Below the pieces are notes generated by a model. The model did no database searches and had not been told where the DNA came from. It saw only the letters and a list, made by a program, of their open reading frames with translations. Both the position numbers and the translations under genes were made by a program. Shown here piece by piece: positions 51,473 through 60,260 of a DNA stretch of 64,000 bases; the first letter of the stretch is position 1; each line of letters opens with the position of its first letter. Source of the DNA: Acidimicrobiales bacterium (GTDB lineage Bacteria; Actinomycetota; Acidimicrobiia; Acidimicrobiales; Aldehydirespiratoraceae); contig JAVJSI010000016.1 in NCBI GenBank assembly GCA_040219515.1, positions 187,390 to 251,389 of the forward strand. The letters are read 5' to 3'.

Positions 51473-52630
51473 ATGCCGATTGAGGAATTCCGGGTACACG
51501 TGCCCGATGTCGAGATCGAGGATCTGCACCGTCGGCTCGGGACGGCGCGGCTTCCCGACCAGCTCCCTGGCTCGGGCTGGAGCTACGGAACCGATCGCGA
51601 CACGCTCGAGGAGTGGGTCGCCCATTGGCGCGAACACTTCGACTGGCGGGCGGTGGAAGCAAGGTTCAACGCGTTCGAGCAAGGCGTGACGGAAGCTGCC
51701 GGCGAACGCGTCCATTTCGTCCACGCACGCTCCCCGGAGCCCGACGCCGTACCGCTTCTCATCACCCACGGATGGCCGGGCAGCGTCGTCGAGTTCCTCG
51801 ACATCATCGAACCGCTCCGCGATCCAGGCGCCTTCGGTGGAGATCCGGCGGATGCCTTCCACGTCGTGTGCCCGCACATCCCCGGGTTCGGGTTCTCCGG
51901 TCCGACGAAACACCCCGGCTTCCACGTCGGCCGAGCGGCAGCCGCGATCTCCGATGTGATGCACGAGATCGGCTATCCGCGCTACATCGCCCAGGGCGGG
52001 GACTGGGGAGCGATCATCACCCGCCACCTGGCCGAATCGCACGCCGATGACCTGATCGGCGCTCACTTCAACATGTTGTTCGCGTTGCCCGAGAACCCGT
52101 CGGCGCCCGAGTCCTGGGAGGGCGTGACCGACGACGAACGAGCGGCCTTCGCCACCGCAGCCTCCCGGATGGCCGACGGTGTGGGCTACAGCGACATCCA
52201 GGGCACGAAGCCACAGACCCTCGCCTACGGCCTCCACGACTCTCCGGTCGGGCTGTTGGGCTGGTTGCTGGAGAAGTTCCACGCCTGGAGCGACGCAGGC
52301 ATCGACGCGGCGTACCCACGAGACCACGTCCTCGCGAACGTTGCGCTGTACTGGTTCACACAGACCGCCAACTCCTCCGCTCGCCTCTACTGCGAGTCCC
52401 GACGCGCGGGCAACTATTCCACGGATCATTGGGACGGGCGGATCGACGTTCCCACCGGGTACTGCCGCTACCCCGGCGAATTGCTGCAGACCCCGAGGGT
52501 GTGGGCGGACGCGCGCTACCGCAACATCGTGCATTGGACCGAGGCCGATCGCGGCGGACACTTCGCCGCATTCGAGAACCCCGAGTTCTTCGTGGAGGAC
52601 CTACGCGCCTTCGGGCGAGCGGTGCGGTAG
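51473..52630 (+). CDS. Epoxide hydrolase (EHN-type alpha/beta hydrolase)
   Basis: 385 aa. N-terminal EHN domain (IEEFRVHVPDVEIEDLHRRL, LPDQLPGSGWSYGTD) and the alpha/beta hydrolase core: LLITHGWPGSVVEFLDII (oxyanion HGWPGS), AQGGDWGAIITRHLAE with nucleophile Asp177, and the C-terminal GGHFAAFENPEFFVEDLRAF with the catalytic His. Related to microsomal and juvenile-hormone epoxide hydrolases. Follows the SDR gene and may share its transcript; the two together would suit degradation of a hydrophobic epoxide, which is inference. Confidence 0.92.
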   Translation: MPIEEFRVHVPDVEIEDLHRRLGTARLPDQLPGSGWSYGTDRDTLEEWVAHWREHFDWRAVEARFNAFEQGVTEAAGERVHFVHARSPEPDAVPLLITHGWPGSVVEFLDIIEPLRDPGAFGGDPADAFHVVCPHIPGFGFSGPTKHPGFHVGRAAAAISDVMHEIGYPRYIAQGGDWGAIITRHLAESHADDLIGAHFNMLFALPENPSAPESWEGVTDDERAAFATAASRMADGVGYSDIQGTKPQTLAYGLHDSPVGLLGWLLEKFHAWSDAGIDAAYPRDHVLANVALYWFTQTANSSARLYCESRRAGNYSTDHWDGRIDVPTGYCRYPGELLQTPRVWADARYRNIVHWTEADRGGHFAAFENPEFFVEDLRAFGRAVR

Positions 52631-52639
52631 CCGTCGCTC

Positions 52640-52656
52640 CCGGCTTTGTACGCCGG
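52640..52656 (+). terminator. Short hairpin after the epoxide hydrolase gene
   Basis: CCGGC-TTTGTAC-GCCGG forms a perfect 5-bp stem 10 bp after the stop. No T-run. Weak terminator candidate. Confidence 0.35.
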
Positions 52657-52729
52657 AGAACTGGACCCGAGACAGGACACCACCGAAGCGGCTCAGTCGC
52701 ACCCGCCGCCAGACACCGGCCCCGGTGCC

Positions 52730-52759
52730 GTGACACCCACAGCCTCTTCCCGGTGTCAC
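52730..52759. repeat. Inverted repeat upstream of the HNH gene
   Basis: GTGACACC (52730-52737) and GGTGTCAC (52752-52759) are perfect inverted arms around 14 bases. It lies about 75 bp before the earliest start of the DUF222/HNH gene and could be an operator or an end of a mobile unit; nothing decides between these. Confidence 0.4.
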
Positions 52760-52832
52760 ACCCCCTTCGTAGGGTGGGTTCTGCTCGGTCAACGGCCCCG
52801 AGTGCGTGTTCCAGGAATACCTTCGGCCGTTC

Positions 52833-54044
52833 ATGTCTGCACTTCCCCGTGTGATGACTCGGCCTTCTGTGGCTCGAGCGGAAGGGGAGCGAATCGTGTT
52901 CGAGCCGTGGCTTGCTGAGCTGAACGTCATGCCGCTCGCCGGCCTCGATCGTCACCGATTGTGCGATGCCGCCACTGCGTCCGGACGTCTGCGCTCGGCG
53001 CTCGATGCGTTCGACGCACGCATCGCTGCCGCCGTCGACAAGCTCGCCGACAACGGCCCGGGCGCGTCGACCGTCCTGCGGGGCGCCTCGAAGTGCTCGC
53101 AGCGGGAAGCCGACAAGCGAACCCGGCGAGCCGAGGCGCTGCAGGCGATGCCGTCTGCCGCCGATGCTCTGGCGACAGGATCGATCACCGCCGAACACGT
53201 CGACGCCCTCGCACGCGCCGCCGACGCCACCTCCGCAGCAGCGGTCGAGCAATCGGACCTGCTCGCCAAGGCGAAGTGCCGTCCCGCAGATCTGCTCGCC
53301 AACGACACGCGTGAGTGGACGCGTCGGCATCAATCCCAAGCCGATCTCGAGGCGAAGCAGCGACGCCAGGTCGAGGCACGCCGTTGCGTCATCTTCGAGG
53401 GCGACGACGGTATGACCGTCCTTCACGCCGAGTTCGACCCGGTCACCGGCGCCCGCGTCCGCTCGGTTCTCGAGACGGCGTGCGACCGGTTGTACCACGC
53501 CGACGGCGGCAGGGACGCCGCAGCGGGAAGCCGGACTCCCCAGCAGCGCCGTGCCGACGCCCTGGCCGACCTCCTGACCGGCGCCGCAGCCGGAGACGGC
53601 ACTCGATCCGGACCGGTCCGCACACAAATGCTCGTGATCGCCCACGCCGACGGCACGGCCGAGATCCCCGGCACCGGACCGATCCCCGCCACCCAACTGG
53701 CCGAACTCGCCTGCAACGCCGACCTCTTCGGACTCGTCTTCGACACCGATGGCCAGCCGCTCTGGCACGGCACGAGAATCCGGCTTGCCGACGACCACCA
53801 ATGGAGGGCGCTCATCGCCCGCGATGGCGGCTGCGTCATCTGCAACGCGCATCCGTCGAAGTGCGAAGCCCACCACATCGAGTTCTACGGACCGCCCACC
53901 CACGGCCCCACCGACATCGAGAACCTCGCACTCGTCTGCCGCCACGAACACCACCTCATCCACGATCAAGGCCATCAACTCCGTCGGCGAGCCGATGGCA
54001 GCTGGGAACTCCGTCCGCCAGACCAACCACGGGCAGGACCATGA
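52833..54044 (+). CDS. DUF222 / HNH endonuclease domain protein (13E12-repeat type)
   Basis: 403 aa from the ATG at 52833; a GTG at 52806 is possible. The N-terminal ~290 residues are the helical DUF222 domain (SARAEG-like start, ASGRLRSALDAFDARIAAAV, ALATGSITAEHVDALARAAD). The C terminus is an HNH nuclease with zinc cysteines: CVICNAHPSKCEAHHIEFYG, IENLALVCRHEHHLIHDQG. This family is highly repeated in actinobacterial genomes and is linked to mobile elements (REP13E12 in mycobacteria). Its role is not established; it may be a homing-type nuclease. Confidence 0.88.
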   Translation: MSALPRVMTRPSVARAEGERIVFEPWLAELNVMPLAGLDRHRLCDAATASGRLRSALDAFDARIAAAVDKLADNGPGASTVLRGASKCSQREADKRTRRAEALQAMPSAADALATGSITAEHVDALARAADATSAAAVEQSDLLAKAKCRPADLLANDTREWTRRHQSQADLEAKQRRQVEARRCVIFEGDDGMTVLHAEFDPVTGARVRSVLETACDRLYHADGGRDAAAGSRTPQQRRADALADLLTGAAAGDGTRSGPVRTQMLVIAHADGTAEIPGTGPIPATQLAELACNADLFGLVFDTDGQPLWHGTRIRLADDHQWRALIARDGGCVICNAHPSKCEAHHIEFYGPPTHGPTDIENLALVCRHEHHLIHDQGHQLRRRADGSWELRPPDQPRAGP

Positions 54045-54085
54045 CCGGCTCGGTCCGACGGCCGGACCAACACCCGGATCGAGGG

Positions 54086-55279
54086 CTACCAGTGAAGGCG
54101 CATCTGGTAGCCGACGCGGCGTCTGCTCAGTGCCGCTTCGCGCTCCTCGGGCGTGTAGGCGGGCGTCTCCGCCGGCAGGTGGTCGCGCACGTCGTCGACC
54201 TTGCAGCGGGTGACCACGGGATCCGGGGCGTCGCTCGGCAGCTTCCACCGCAGCTGGATGATCCCCCAGGGGTTGTCGGTCTTGTCGAGCCAGTTCTGCA
54301 CGCCAGGATCGCGCCTCGAGATCACGGCGCGTAGTTTGCCGTCGGCGTCGAGGCGGGCCTGCGACTCGTTGAGACTCGACTGGTGGTTCGCCCAGTCGAT
54401 CGTGCTGAATCGGTCGTCGGCCACGAGAATCGACCAGTAGAGCGACTCACGCGGCAGGGCGGTCTCGACCACCAGTGCCTCGTCGTCGTCGATCTCAAAG
54501 GCGCCGTCGTAGTAGACCTGGTTCGGCATCCCGCCGATGCTCTCGATCTTCTTCGAGCGAGTGAGCACGTTGACACCGTGGTTCTCCCGGTACCAACGGG
54601 CCAGGTCGATGTCGAAGCGCACCATGCCCTCGGCCCACCGCCCGAGGTTGGCGATGCGGCGGTCGATCTCGGCTTTCGACGTCGGCGGCGCATCGTCGAG
54701 ACGTTCGATCGCCAGGCGGGCATCGACCTCCTCGATCCAGTCGACGGCGCACTGCCGAAGGAGGAGACGCACGGTCGTCGGCCGGAGCTCCCACCAGTCT
54801 CCCTCGTAGCCATCGGGGCGCTGGGGGCTGAGGATCACGCTGCAGCGGCCCTCGGCGTCGAGGGTGACGTCGGCGAGGCTGTTCTGAACGGGCGCGACCG
54901 ACGTGTCGCCCTCGTGGCCGAGCAGCTCGTAGCTCTGCTGGCTGATCTCGACGAAGCGTGTCGTGCCGCGAGTCCCCGAGATCCGGTACGTCCCCTCCGG
55001 ATCCACGTCGGTCGTGCGGTAGGTGTAGTCCGGGCACGGGCCGCCCATGTTCATCGAGATGTTCCAGCACGGAGTCCACGTCGGCCGCCTCGGATCGAGC
55101 GCCACGTGCGACAGGTAGCCGTTCGCGACGGCGGACAGCGCCAGACGCAGGAGGTCGCGGCGATCGTCGGCGGAGGGGCTCTCTCGGCCCCATCGATTGA
55201 TCAGCTGATCGCCGACGGGTGACAGGTGCTCGAGCAGCTCGCGCCACTCGGGCAGGTCGAGCGAGGCGGGTTCGGTCAT
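54086..55279 (-). CDS. DUF1214 domain-containing protein
   Basis: 397 aa. N-terminal ~150 residues describe a helical region and a beta domain (ISMNMGGPCPDYTYRTTDVD), and the C-terminal ~120 carry the DUF1214 pattern: LYWSILVADDRFSTIDWANH, then DPGVQNWLDKTDNPWGIIQL-RWKLP. DUF1214 proteins occur with DUF1254 in lipid and steroid loci; the biochemical role is unknown. The ATG at 55279 overlaps the stop of the epimerase gene (ATGA). Last gene of a four-gene minus-strand operon. Confidence 0.85.
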   Translation of the reverse strand: MTEPASLDLPEWRELLEHLSPVGDQLINRWGRESPSADDRRDLLRLALSAVANGYLSHVALDPRRPTWTPCWNISMNMGGPCPDYTYRTTDVDPEGTYRISGTRGTTRFVEISQQSYELLGHEGDTSVAPVQNSLADVTLDAEGRCSVILSPQRPDGYEGDWWELRPTTVRLLLRQCAVDWIEEVDARLAIERLDDAPPTSKAEIDRRIANLGRWAEGMVRFDIDLARWYRENHGVNVLTRSKKIESIGGMPNQVYYDGAFEIDDDEALVVETALPRESLYWSILVADDRFSTIDWANHQSSLNESQARLDADGKLRAVISRRDPGVQNWLDKTDNPWGIIQLRWKLPSDAPDPVVTRCKVDDVRDHLPAETPAYTPEEREAALSRRRVGYQMRLHW

Positions 55280-56244
55280 GGTCGATCCTCTTGTTCGTTG
55301 TCGGAATGGGCGGATGCGGTGGCGATGCGATCCGGATGGAGCTGGTCGAGCACACGCCGGAGGCCGTCGCGCCAGGAGACGCGGCACGGCCCGGTGAGCT
55401 CGATTCGCCGCGCCGGATCGGCGACCGAGCCGATCGACGCGCCGGGGACAGGCTGGACCGCGACGCTCGCATCGACACCCAGCAGCTGCGCGCCGTACTC
55501 GGCCATCTCCTGGATGCTGGCGGCCTCGTCGCCCGCCCAGTTGACGATGGTGGCCGGTGTGCCCGCCGCAGCGAGCAGTGGTCCGGTCTGGGAGAGGATG
55601 TCGTCGTCGTGGATCGGGCTGTAGGGGCAGGGATCCCATCTCGTCACGACAGCTTCTCCAGCGGCGACCGACTGCATTGCGTAGACGGGCAGGCCGCCGC
55701 GCGGCCCGTATGAGGCCCCCATGCGGGCGATCGTGATCGGGATCCCGAACTGCCTTGCACAGAAGCGGGCCACCGCCTCCGTCGCGATCTTGCTGATGCT
55801 GTAGCTCGGGGCGAAGCCCAACATGATGTCGCCGAGCGGATCGTCCTCACGAAACGCGTGCCACGGATCGGCGTGCGGCTTGTAGACCGAGACCGTCGAC
55901 ATGACGAGCGCGGCCTCGACGTTGCGGCAATGGGCGAGGAGAAGCCCGGTGCCTTCGGCGTTGACCCGAAGCGCCTGGTCGTAGTCGTCGCCGGCGATGG
56001 ACGCCGCCAGGTGCAGCAGGTGGGTGAAGTCGCTCGGCATGTCGGAGAAGTCCGGGTCGCCGAGATCAATGCTGAGAGTGCGGATGCCGGCGTCCTCGAC
56101 CTCCCGACGACTCACCGGGTCGCTGAAGCGGGCGATGCCCCAGACCTCGTTGTGACGCGCGAGCTCCCGGGCGAGAGGGAAGGCGATCTGCCCGGCCGGC
56201 CCGGTCACCAGGATCTTGCGATCCTCCAGCGACGTTTCACTCAT
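55276..56244 (-). CDS. NAD-dependent epimerase/dehydratase family protein
   Basis: 322 aa. Extended SDR: KILVTGPAGQIAFPLARELA (GxxGxxA-type NAD motif), LLHLAASIAGDDYDQALRVN, STVSVYKPH with the Ser/Thr, and YSISKIATEAVARFCARQFG with Tyr-x3-Lys, then IARMGASYGPRGG. Probably acts on a nucleotide sugar or a steroid-like ketone. Both ends overlap neighbouring genes by 4 bp, so it is translationally coupled to the sulfotransferase above and the DUF1214 protein below. Confidence 0.88.
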   Translation of the reverse strand: MSETSLEDRKILVTGPAGQIAFPLARELARHNEVWGIARFSDPVSRREVEDAGIRTLSIDLGDPDFSDMPSDFTHLLHLAASIAGDDYDQALRVNAEGTGLLLAHCRNVEAALVMSTVSVYKPHADPWHAFREDDPLGDIMLGFAPSYSISKIATEAVARFCARQFGIPITIARMGASYGPRGGLPVYAMQSVAAGEAVVTRWDPCPYSPIHDDDILSQTGPLLAAAGTPATIVNWAGDEAASIQEMAEYGAQLLGVDASVAVQPVPGASIGSVADPARRIELTGPCRVSWRDGLRRVLDQLHPDRIATASAHSDNEQEDRP

Positions 56245-57413
56245 CGTGGTCCGCCCGGCAGCGCCGGTTCGAGGAGACCGGTGCGCAGGTAGAAGTCGTA
56301 GTCGTCACGGATCTGATCGACTCGCAAGCCGAACTCCTCGGGCGTGTAGCGATGGGCGCCATGGGTGCCCGACGCGTGCTTCGCCCGCCACGCTTCGAAC
56401 GCGGTTCGGGTCTCCTCCGTCAGCGGTAGACCGAGCCAGCCGTAGATGCGTTCGAGCACGTCGAGTGGCCGCTCGACGAACTCTGCGTGCTGGACGTCGA
56501 AGAAGCGGTCCGGTCCGAGCTTTTTCCTGGCGGCCATTGCCTGTTGCATACCCGTGAGCAGGTGTCCGTGGATCTCGCGCCCGATCTTCTCCTTGCCGAT
56601 CCGCTGCACGACCTCGTCCGGGTACAGCGACGTCACGAAACTCGCGTACGACGGCACCGACGTCGCCGGATCGCGATGGGTGAACACGAAGCGGATGTCG
56701 GGGTAGGCATCGAGCATGTGATCGAGGTGGAACTTGTGGTGCGGCGCCTTGAAGAGCCAGCGGTTGGGCGGCCGGTGGGCCTGGAGAAGCCGGGCGACCC
56801 GGGCGTGGTGACGGAACGTGTCACGCATGTCGCCCTGGCGCCACCACGCGTGATAGCGCCAGATCGGCATCGTCATCTGCTGCGACCGGAAGCTGAGACC
56901 GAGGATCTCGGTGTCCTCCATCGTGGCGTCGGGTTCCCAGATGTGCATCGCCCCCTGGGCCGGGTCGTCGCGCAGCATCGCCTCGATCCGCTCGACATAG
57001 GCGACGCGACGCGGGTCGTTCGTTTCGTCCTCGAGGCGCGGCGGGGGACAAGGCTGTTCCTGCTCCCACGGCCGGAGCGGACGGAACCGCGGGTCGAGGG
57101 ACATCATGTTGCCGAGCGCAGTCGTGCCTGTGCGCGGCAGGCCCACGATCGAGACAGGTTCTCGTATCGGCGCGGCGGCCTCGGCCGGGTGACCGGCGAG
57201 CCACGCCTCCACCTGGAGACGATTGTCGAGACGTCGCTCGATCAGGGCCAGGGCTGCGGCGCGGCCATCGGGACCGTACGGCGCGTCGACGGCGAGGCTC
57301 TCGAGCATCATGTCGAGCCCGTCGCGGAAGTCGGACGTCCCGAAGTCATCGAACCCCGTCCGCTCGACCGCGTTGGCCAGCAGCTCGTCCACAGCGGGGT
57401 ACGCGTCGGTCAT
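56241..57413 (-). CDS. Sulfotransferase family protein
   Basis: 390 aa. PAPS-dependent sulfotransferase fold (Sulfotransfer_3 type): the 5'-phosphosulfate loop SIVGLPRTGTTALGNMMSLD, the long GWLGL and LFKAPHHKFHLDHMLDAYPD region, and the 3'-phosphate motif RFVFTHRDPATSVPSYASF. It would transfer sulfate to a hydroxyl or amine; the acceptor is not known. The ATG at 57413 overlaps the stop of the TIM-barrel gene (ATGA) and its own stop overlaps the epimerase start. Confidence 0.9.
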   Translation of the reverse strand: MTDAYPAVDELLANAVERTGFDDFGTSDFRDGLDMMLESLAVDAPYGPDGRAAALALIERRLDNRLQVEAWLAGHPAEAAAPIREPVSIVGLPRTGTTALGNMMSLDPRFRPLRPWEQEQPCPPPRLEDETNDPRRVAYVERIEAMLRDDPAQGAMHIWEPDATMEDTEILGLSFRSQQMTMPIWRYHAWWRQGDMRDTFRHHARVARLLQAHRPPNRWLFKAPHHKFHLDHMLDAYPDIRFVFTHRDPATSVPSYASFVTSLYPDEVVQRIGKEKIGREIHGHLLTGMQQAMAARKKLGPDRFFDVQHAEFVERPLDVLERIYGWLGLPLTEETRTAFEAWRAKHASGTHGAHRYTPEEFGLRVDQIRDDYDFYLRTGLLEPALPGGPR

Positions 57414-58210
57414 GCGCCCAGCTCCTCGAGTCGTTCGCTCAGCCAGTCGGCGCTGCGTCGCAGTGCCGATTCGGGACCCTCCCGATCGATACTCGGCCCG
57501 ATCACCTCGATGTCGAAGAGGCCGTCGTATCCCGCCTCGAGCAGTGACTCGAGCATCCATACGAGCGGCATCGACCCGTCGCCCAGCACTCGCCGATTCA
57601 GCCGCAGGTCCTCGCCGACCAGGAAGTCGCTGACCTGAACGATCCCGATGCGGGCGACGTGGTCGCGAAAGAGCTTCGGCAGCTCACGCTCGTACCAGCA
57701 GTTCTGCAACTCCAGACAGATCTGAAGCCCGGTTTCCTCACAGATTCGGATCGTGTCCACCAGGGTGTGGACGAAGCCGAGCGAACGATTCGTGACACTG
57801 TTGTTCTCGATCGCAAGGGTCACGCCCTTGTCTCGTGCGTATGCGATCGAAGGGGGTAGCGCAGCTGCGAGTGCCCCGCAGGCCTCGTCGGTGGACATGT
57901 GGTCGGGTGTCGTTCCCGATGTGAAGTAGCAGAGCGGGCTCCCCAGCGCGTGGGCGACGTCGATCGCCGGAGCGAGCGCCACGAGGGCGTCGTCGGAGGT
58001 CAGCATCGACGCGTTCGCCGTCGACGCCGCGACGCACGCCACTGGTCGGCCATTCAGACGGATCCTCTCGATGCCAGAGGTGACGTCGTTCTCGATCTTC
58101 AGCAACGGGAACCCGAAGTAGGACGCCTCGAGCCGCTCGAGCATCGCCAGATCGTCGTCGAGAGCCCAGCTCAGCGAGCTGATGGTGTTCAGCGAGATGC
58201 GAGGGTGCAC
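57410..58210 (-). CDS. Sugar phosphate isomerase/epimerase-like TIM-barrel protein
   Basis: 266 aa. Xylose isomerase-like AP endonuclease fold: HPRISLNTISSLSWALDDDL at the start, VTLAIENNSVTNRSLGFVHT (metal-binding Glu), QICLELQNCWYE (second Glu/His region), IVQVSDFLVGEDLRLNRRVL-GDGSMP, and YDGLFDIEVIGPS at the end with the last Glu. Typical roles are keto-sugar or inositol epimerisation. GTG at 58210 is chosen; the frame continues upstream through low-quality sequence. First gene of the four-gene operon with sulfotransferase, epimerase and DUF1214. Confidence 0.82.
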   Translation of the reverse strand: MHPRISLNTISSLSWALDDDLAMLERLEASYFGFPLLKIENDVTSGIERIRLNGRPVACVAASTANASMLTSDDALVALAPAIDVAHALGSPLCYFTSGTTPDHMSTDEACGALAAALPPSIAYARDKGVTLAIENNSVTNRSLGFVHTLVDTIRICEETGLQICLELQNCWYERELPKLFRDHVARIGIVQVSDFLVGEDLRLNRRVLGDGSMPLVWMLESLLEAGYDGLFDIEVIGPSIDREGPESALRRSADWLSERLEELGA

Positions 58211-58386
58211 GACGGAGATCCTGAAGTTCGGCTGGGTATGAGGGGTCGGACGCCGTGGCGGGGCGGGTCGGGCACATCGCGGAGGGTGATCTCGCAACCC
58301 CGCCGCGGCTGTCACCACGCTGAACGTACCGGAACACCGGCGGGCATCCGCTGACCCGGACGCCGCGGGGTCTAGCGTGCCGTTCC

Positions 58387-59541
58387 GTGGGTACTCGTGT
58401 CCTGGTCGCGGCGTCCGTCATTCTCGGCCTTCTCGGCGTCGGCACGATCGCTGCAACGAGCAGCGTCAACGCCGCCGTCCCCGATGCATCGGCGTTCTTC
58501 ACCGGGCCGATCGGTGGTCCCGTAGGCGCCGGAACGAGCAACGAGGCAACCGTGCAGTTCTCGCTGGCCAGCGATGTCGGCCCGATAGTGGTTGCCGTGC
58601 AGGCCTACACGTCGACCAATACGGCGACGCTGACCTTCGATCCTGCGAACACCAGCTCCGAACTGAGCGGGTGCGACGACTCGATCGACCTGACGATCAC
58701 GTGCGACTGGGACGGTGTGAGCGCCAACAGTCCTCAGACACTCGCGTTCATCCTCGAGGTCGACCCCGATGCGCCGCTCGATGAGGGGTTCGGGATCGAG
58801 GCAACGGTTGATTCGTTGTCCGACGACGATCCGCCGCAATCCGTGGCCAGCAGCGGTGTCTACGTCACGCCGCCGGCCGGCAGCACCGTGCTCTCGGGCC
58901 GGGTGATCACTGACGACGGTGCGCCGGTGCCGGGCGCGTGCATCTTCGTCCTCACCCCGTCGTTCGTGTATCCCGTGGTCGCCGATGCCGACGGCGAATG
59001 GTTGGTGGCCGAGCTTGCCGATGACTTCGAGGCCGTGCTGGGCATCTTCGACGCGTTCTCATCGGCATCGGGCCCGTGTCAGACCGAGGACGGGCCACCG
59101 CCCGCGGCGGCGCCGGGCGAGCTCCAACCCGTGTTCCACGAGAACGTTTGGCTCGACATCGAAGACCCCGACCTCGGCGGCGAGAACGGGAATCCCTTCG
59201 CTTACGGTGTGGCGAGCGGAGCGACTCTTCTCACCGGGACCACCTCCGGGATCGTCACCTGTCTCACGGACGCTCCGCCGAATGAGGTCCCCCGACCCGA
59301 CTGCGTCCTGGAGGTCACCGACGCGCCCACGACGCCCACTACAACCACCGCGAGTGCGTCCACTACGAGCACGTCCACTACGACGACTGCGCCGGTGACC
59401 ACCACGACCGAGGACCCGGACCAGGCCGTCCTCGCCATCACCGGATCCCAGCATGCGCCGCTGTTCTCGGCCGTGGCGATGGGACTGATCATGATCGGCA
59501 TTGCCACCGTCGTAGGATCCCGACGGCGCTCGGCTTCCTGA
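58387..59541 (+). CDS. Cell-wall-anchored surface protein with LAxTG-type sorting signal
   Basis: 384 aa. Signal peptide (about 1-29, VLVAASVILGLLGVGTIAAT), about 270 residues of beta-rich extracellular sequence with a carboxypeptidase-regulatory-like segment (SGRVITDDGAPVPGACIFVL), a Thr-rich stalk (TTTTASASTTSTSTTTT), and a C-terminal sorting signal: LAITG, hydrophobic helix LFSAVAMGLIMIGIATVV, then GSRRRSAS. LAxTG is the motif of class E sortases in high-GC Gram-positives. No sortase is in the window. GTG start at 58387. Ligand or function unknown. Confidence 0.82.
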   Translation: MGTRVLVAASVILGLLGVGTIAATSSVNAAVPDASAFFTGPIGGPVGAGTSNEATVQFSLASDVGPIVVAVQAYTSTNTATLTFDPANTSSELSGCDDSIDLTITCDWDGVSANSPQTLAFILEVDPDAPLDEGFGIEATVDSLSDDDPPQSVASSGVYVTPPAGSTVLSGRVITDDGAPVPGACIFVLTPSFVYPVVADADGEWLVAELADDFEAVLGIFDAFSSASGPCQTEDGPPPAAAPGELQPVFHENVWLDIEDPDLGGENGNPFAYGVASGATLLTGTTSGIVTCLTDAPPNEVPRPDCVLEVTDAPTTPTTTTASASTTSTSTTTTAPVTTTTEDPDQAVLAITGSQHAPLFSAVAMGLIMIGIATVVGSRRRSAS

Positions 59542-59559
59542 GGGAGCGACGGCCATCAT

Positions 59560-59583
59560 CCGGAACGCCCACGAGTGTTCCGG
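59560..59583. terminator. Bidirectional hairpin between convergent genes
   Basis: CCGGAAC and GTTCCGG form a perfect 7-bp stem with a 10-base loop, 18 bp after the surface protein stop and 40 bp beyond the stop of the convergent gene. Candidate shared terminator. Confidence 0.5.
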
Positions 59584-59623
59584 GCGCGTCAGGTCCCTCA
59601 CCACGGAGACGAACAGGGCGGCC

Positions 59624-60169
59624 TCAAACCCCCGTTGCTTCGGTGGCCCGCTCACCCAAGGCCGCGACGAAGTCGTCGGCATTCGATCCCAGTCGTCGGC
59701 CCAAGGCCGCCAGACCGGTGTAGTCCGCCCGCCAACGACCGTCGCCGAAGTCGGTGACGAAGTGCCGATGCAGGTTCCCGGCCCCGGCATCATGGTCGAA
59801 CCACCACACCCGAACCCCATCGACGGGAGCTGAGTGCAAGAGGTCCTTGGGTCGGTTCCGCACCGAGGAGCGAGTGCCCAGGGCGAGGCGTTGCTCGGTG
59901 AGGACGAAGAACGTCGTGCCGTAGCCGGCGCCGGTGATGCCGTCGGGATCCAGCGCCAGCTGCTCCACGAGCAGGCGACGGCGTCGGTCCTCCGGCGAGT
60001 TGTAGTAGCCCGCATTGCCGTTGCCCTGACCGGTGGGCACGAGGCTGACCAGGCGCTCGCCGGGGAACGTCGAGGTCGTCCAGGCTTCGACTTGTGCGCG
60101 TTTGAAAGCCACGGGCGACCAATGTAACCGGCTCACAGCGGCGGTCGCCGACGTGATCTCGCCGAACAA
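59624..60169 (-). CDS. Protein of unknown function
   Basis: Up to 181 aa. I recognise no family. The frame has good coding character: KRAQVEAWTTSTFPGERLVS, GYYNSPEDRRRRLLVEQLAL, TGAGYGTTFFVLTEQRLALG, VWWFDHDAGAGNLHRHFVTD. No signal peptide or membrane helix. The start is uncertain: TTG at 60169 is the longest, a GTG at 60112 (MAFKRAQVEAW) begins where the well-formed sequence starts. The stop codon lies inside a copy of the ACCCCCGTTGC repeat, so the 3' end may have been altered by insertion of that element. Confidence 0.6.
   Translation of the reverse strand: MFGEITSATAAVSRLHWSPVAFKRAQVEAWTTSTFPGERLVSLVPTGQGNGNAGYYNSPEDRRRRLLVEQLALDPDGITGAGYGTTFFVLTEQRLALGTRSSVRNRPKDLLHSAPVDGVRVWWFDHDAGAGNLHRHFVTDFGDGRWRADYTGLAALGRRLGSNADDFVAALGERATEATGV
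59628..59643. repeat. Second location of the ACCCCCGTTGC repeat
   Basis: ACCCCCGTTGCTTCGG matches the unit at 17955-17971 (ACCCCCGTTGCATTCGG) with one deleted base. It overlaps the 3' end of the minus-strand unknown gene. Confidence 0.4.
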
Positions 60170-60260
60170 TGTCAGGCTTCCGACCGCGAGGAGAGCGATG
60201 AGCGGCGTCGGCAGTCCACACTCTAGAAGGCCTGAAACTGTGGGCTGGCTGGAATCGTCC

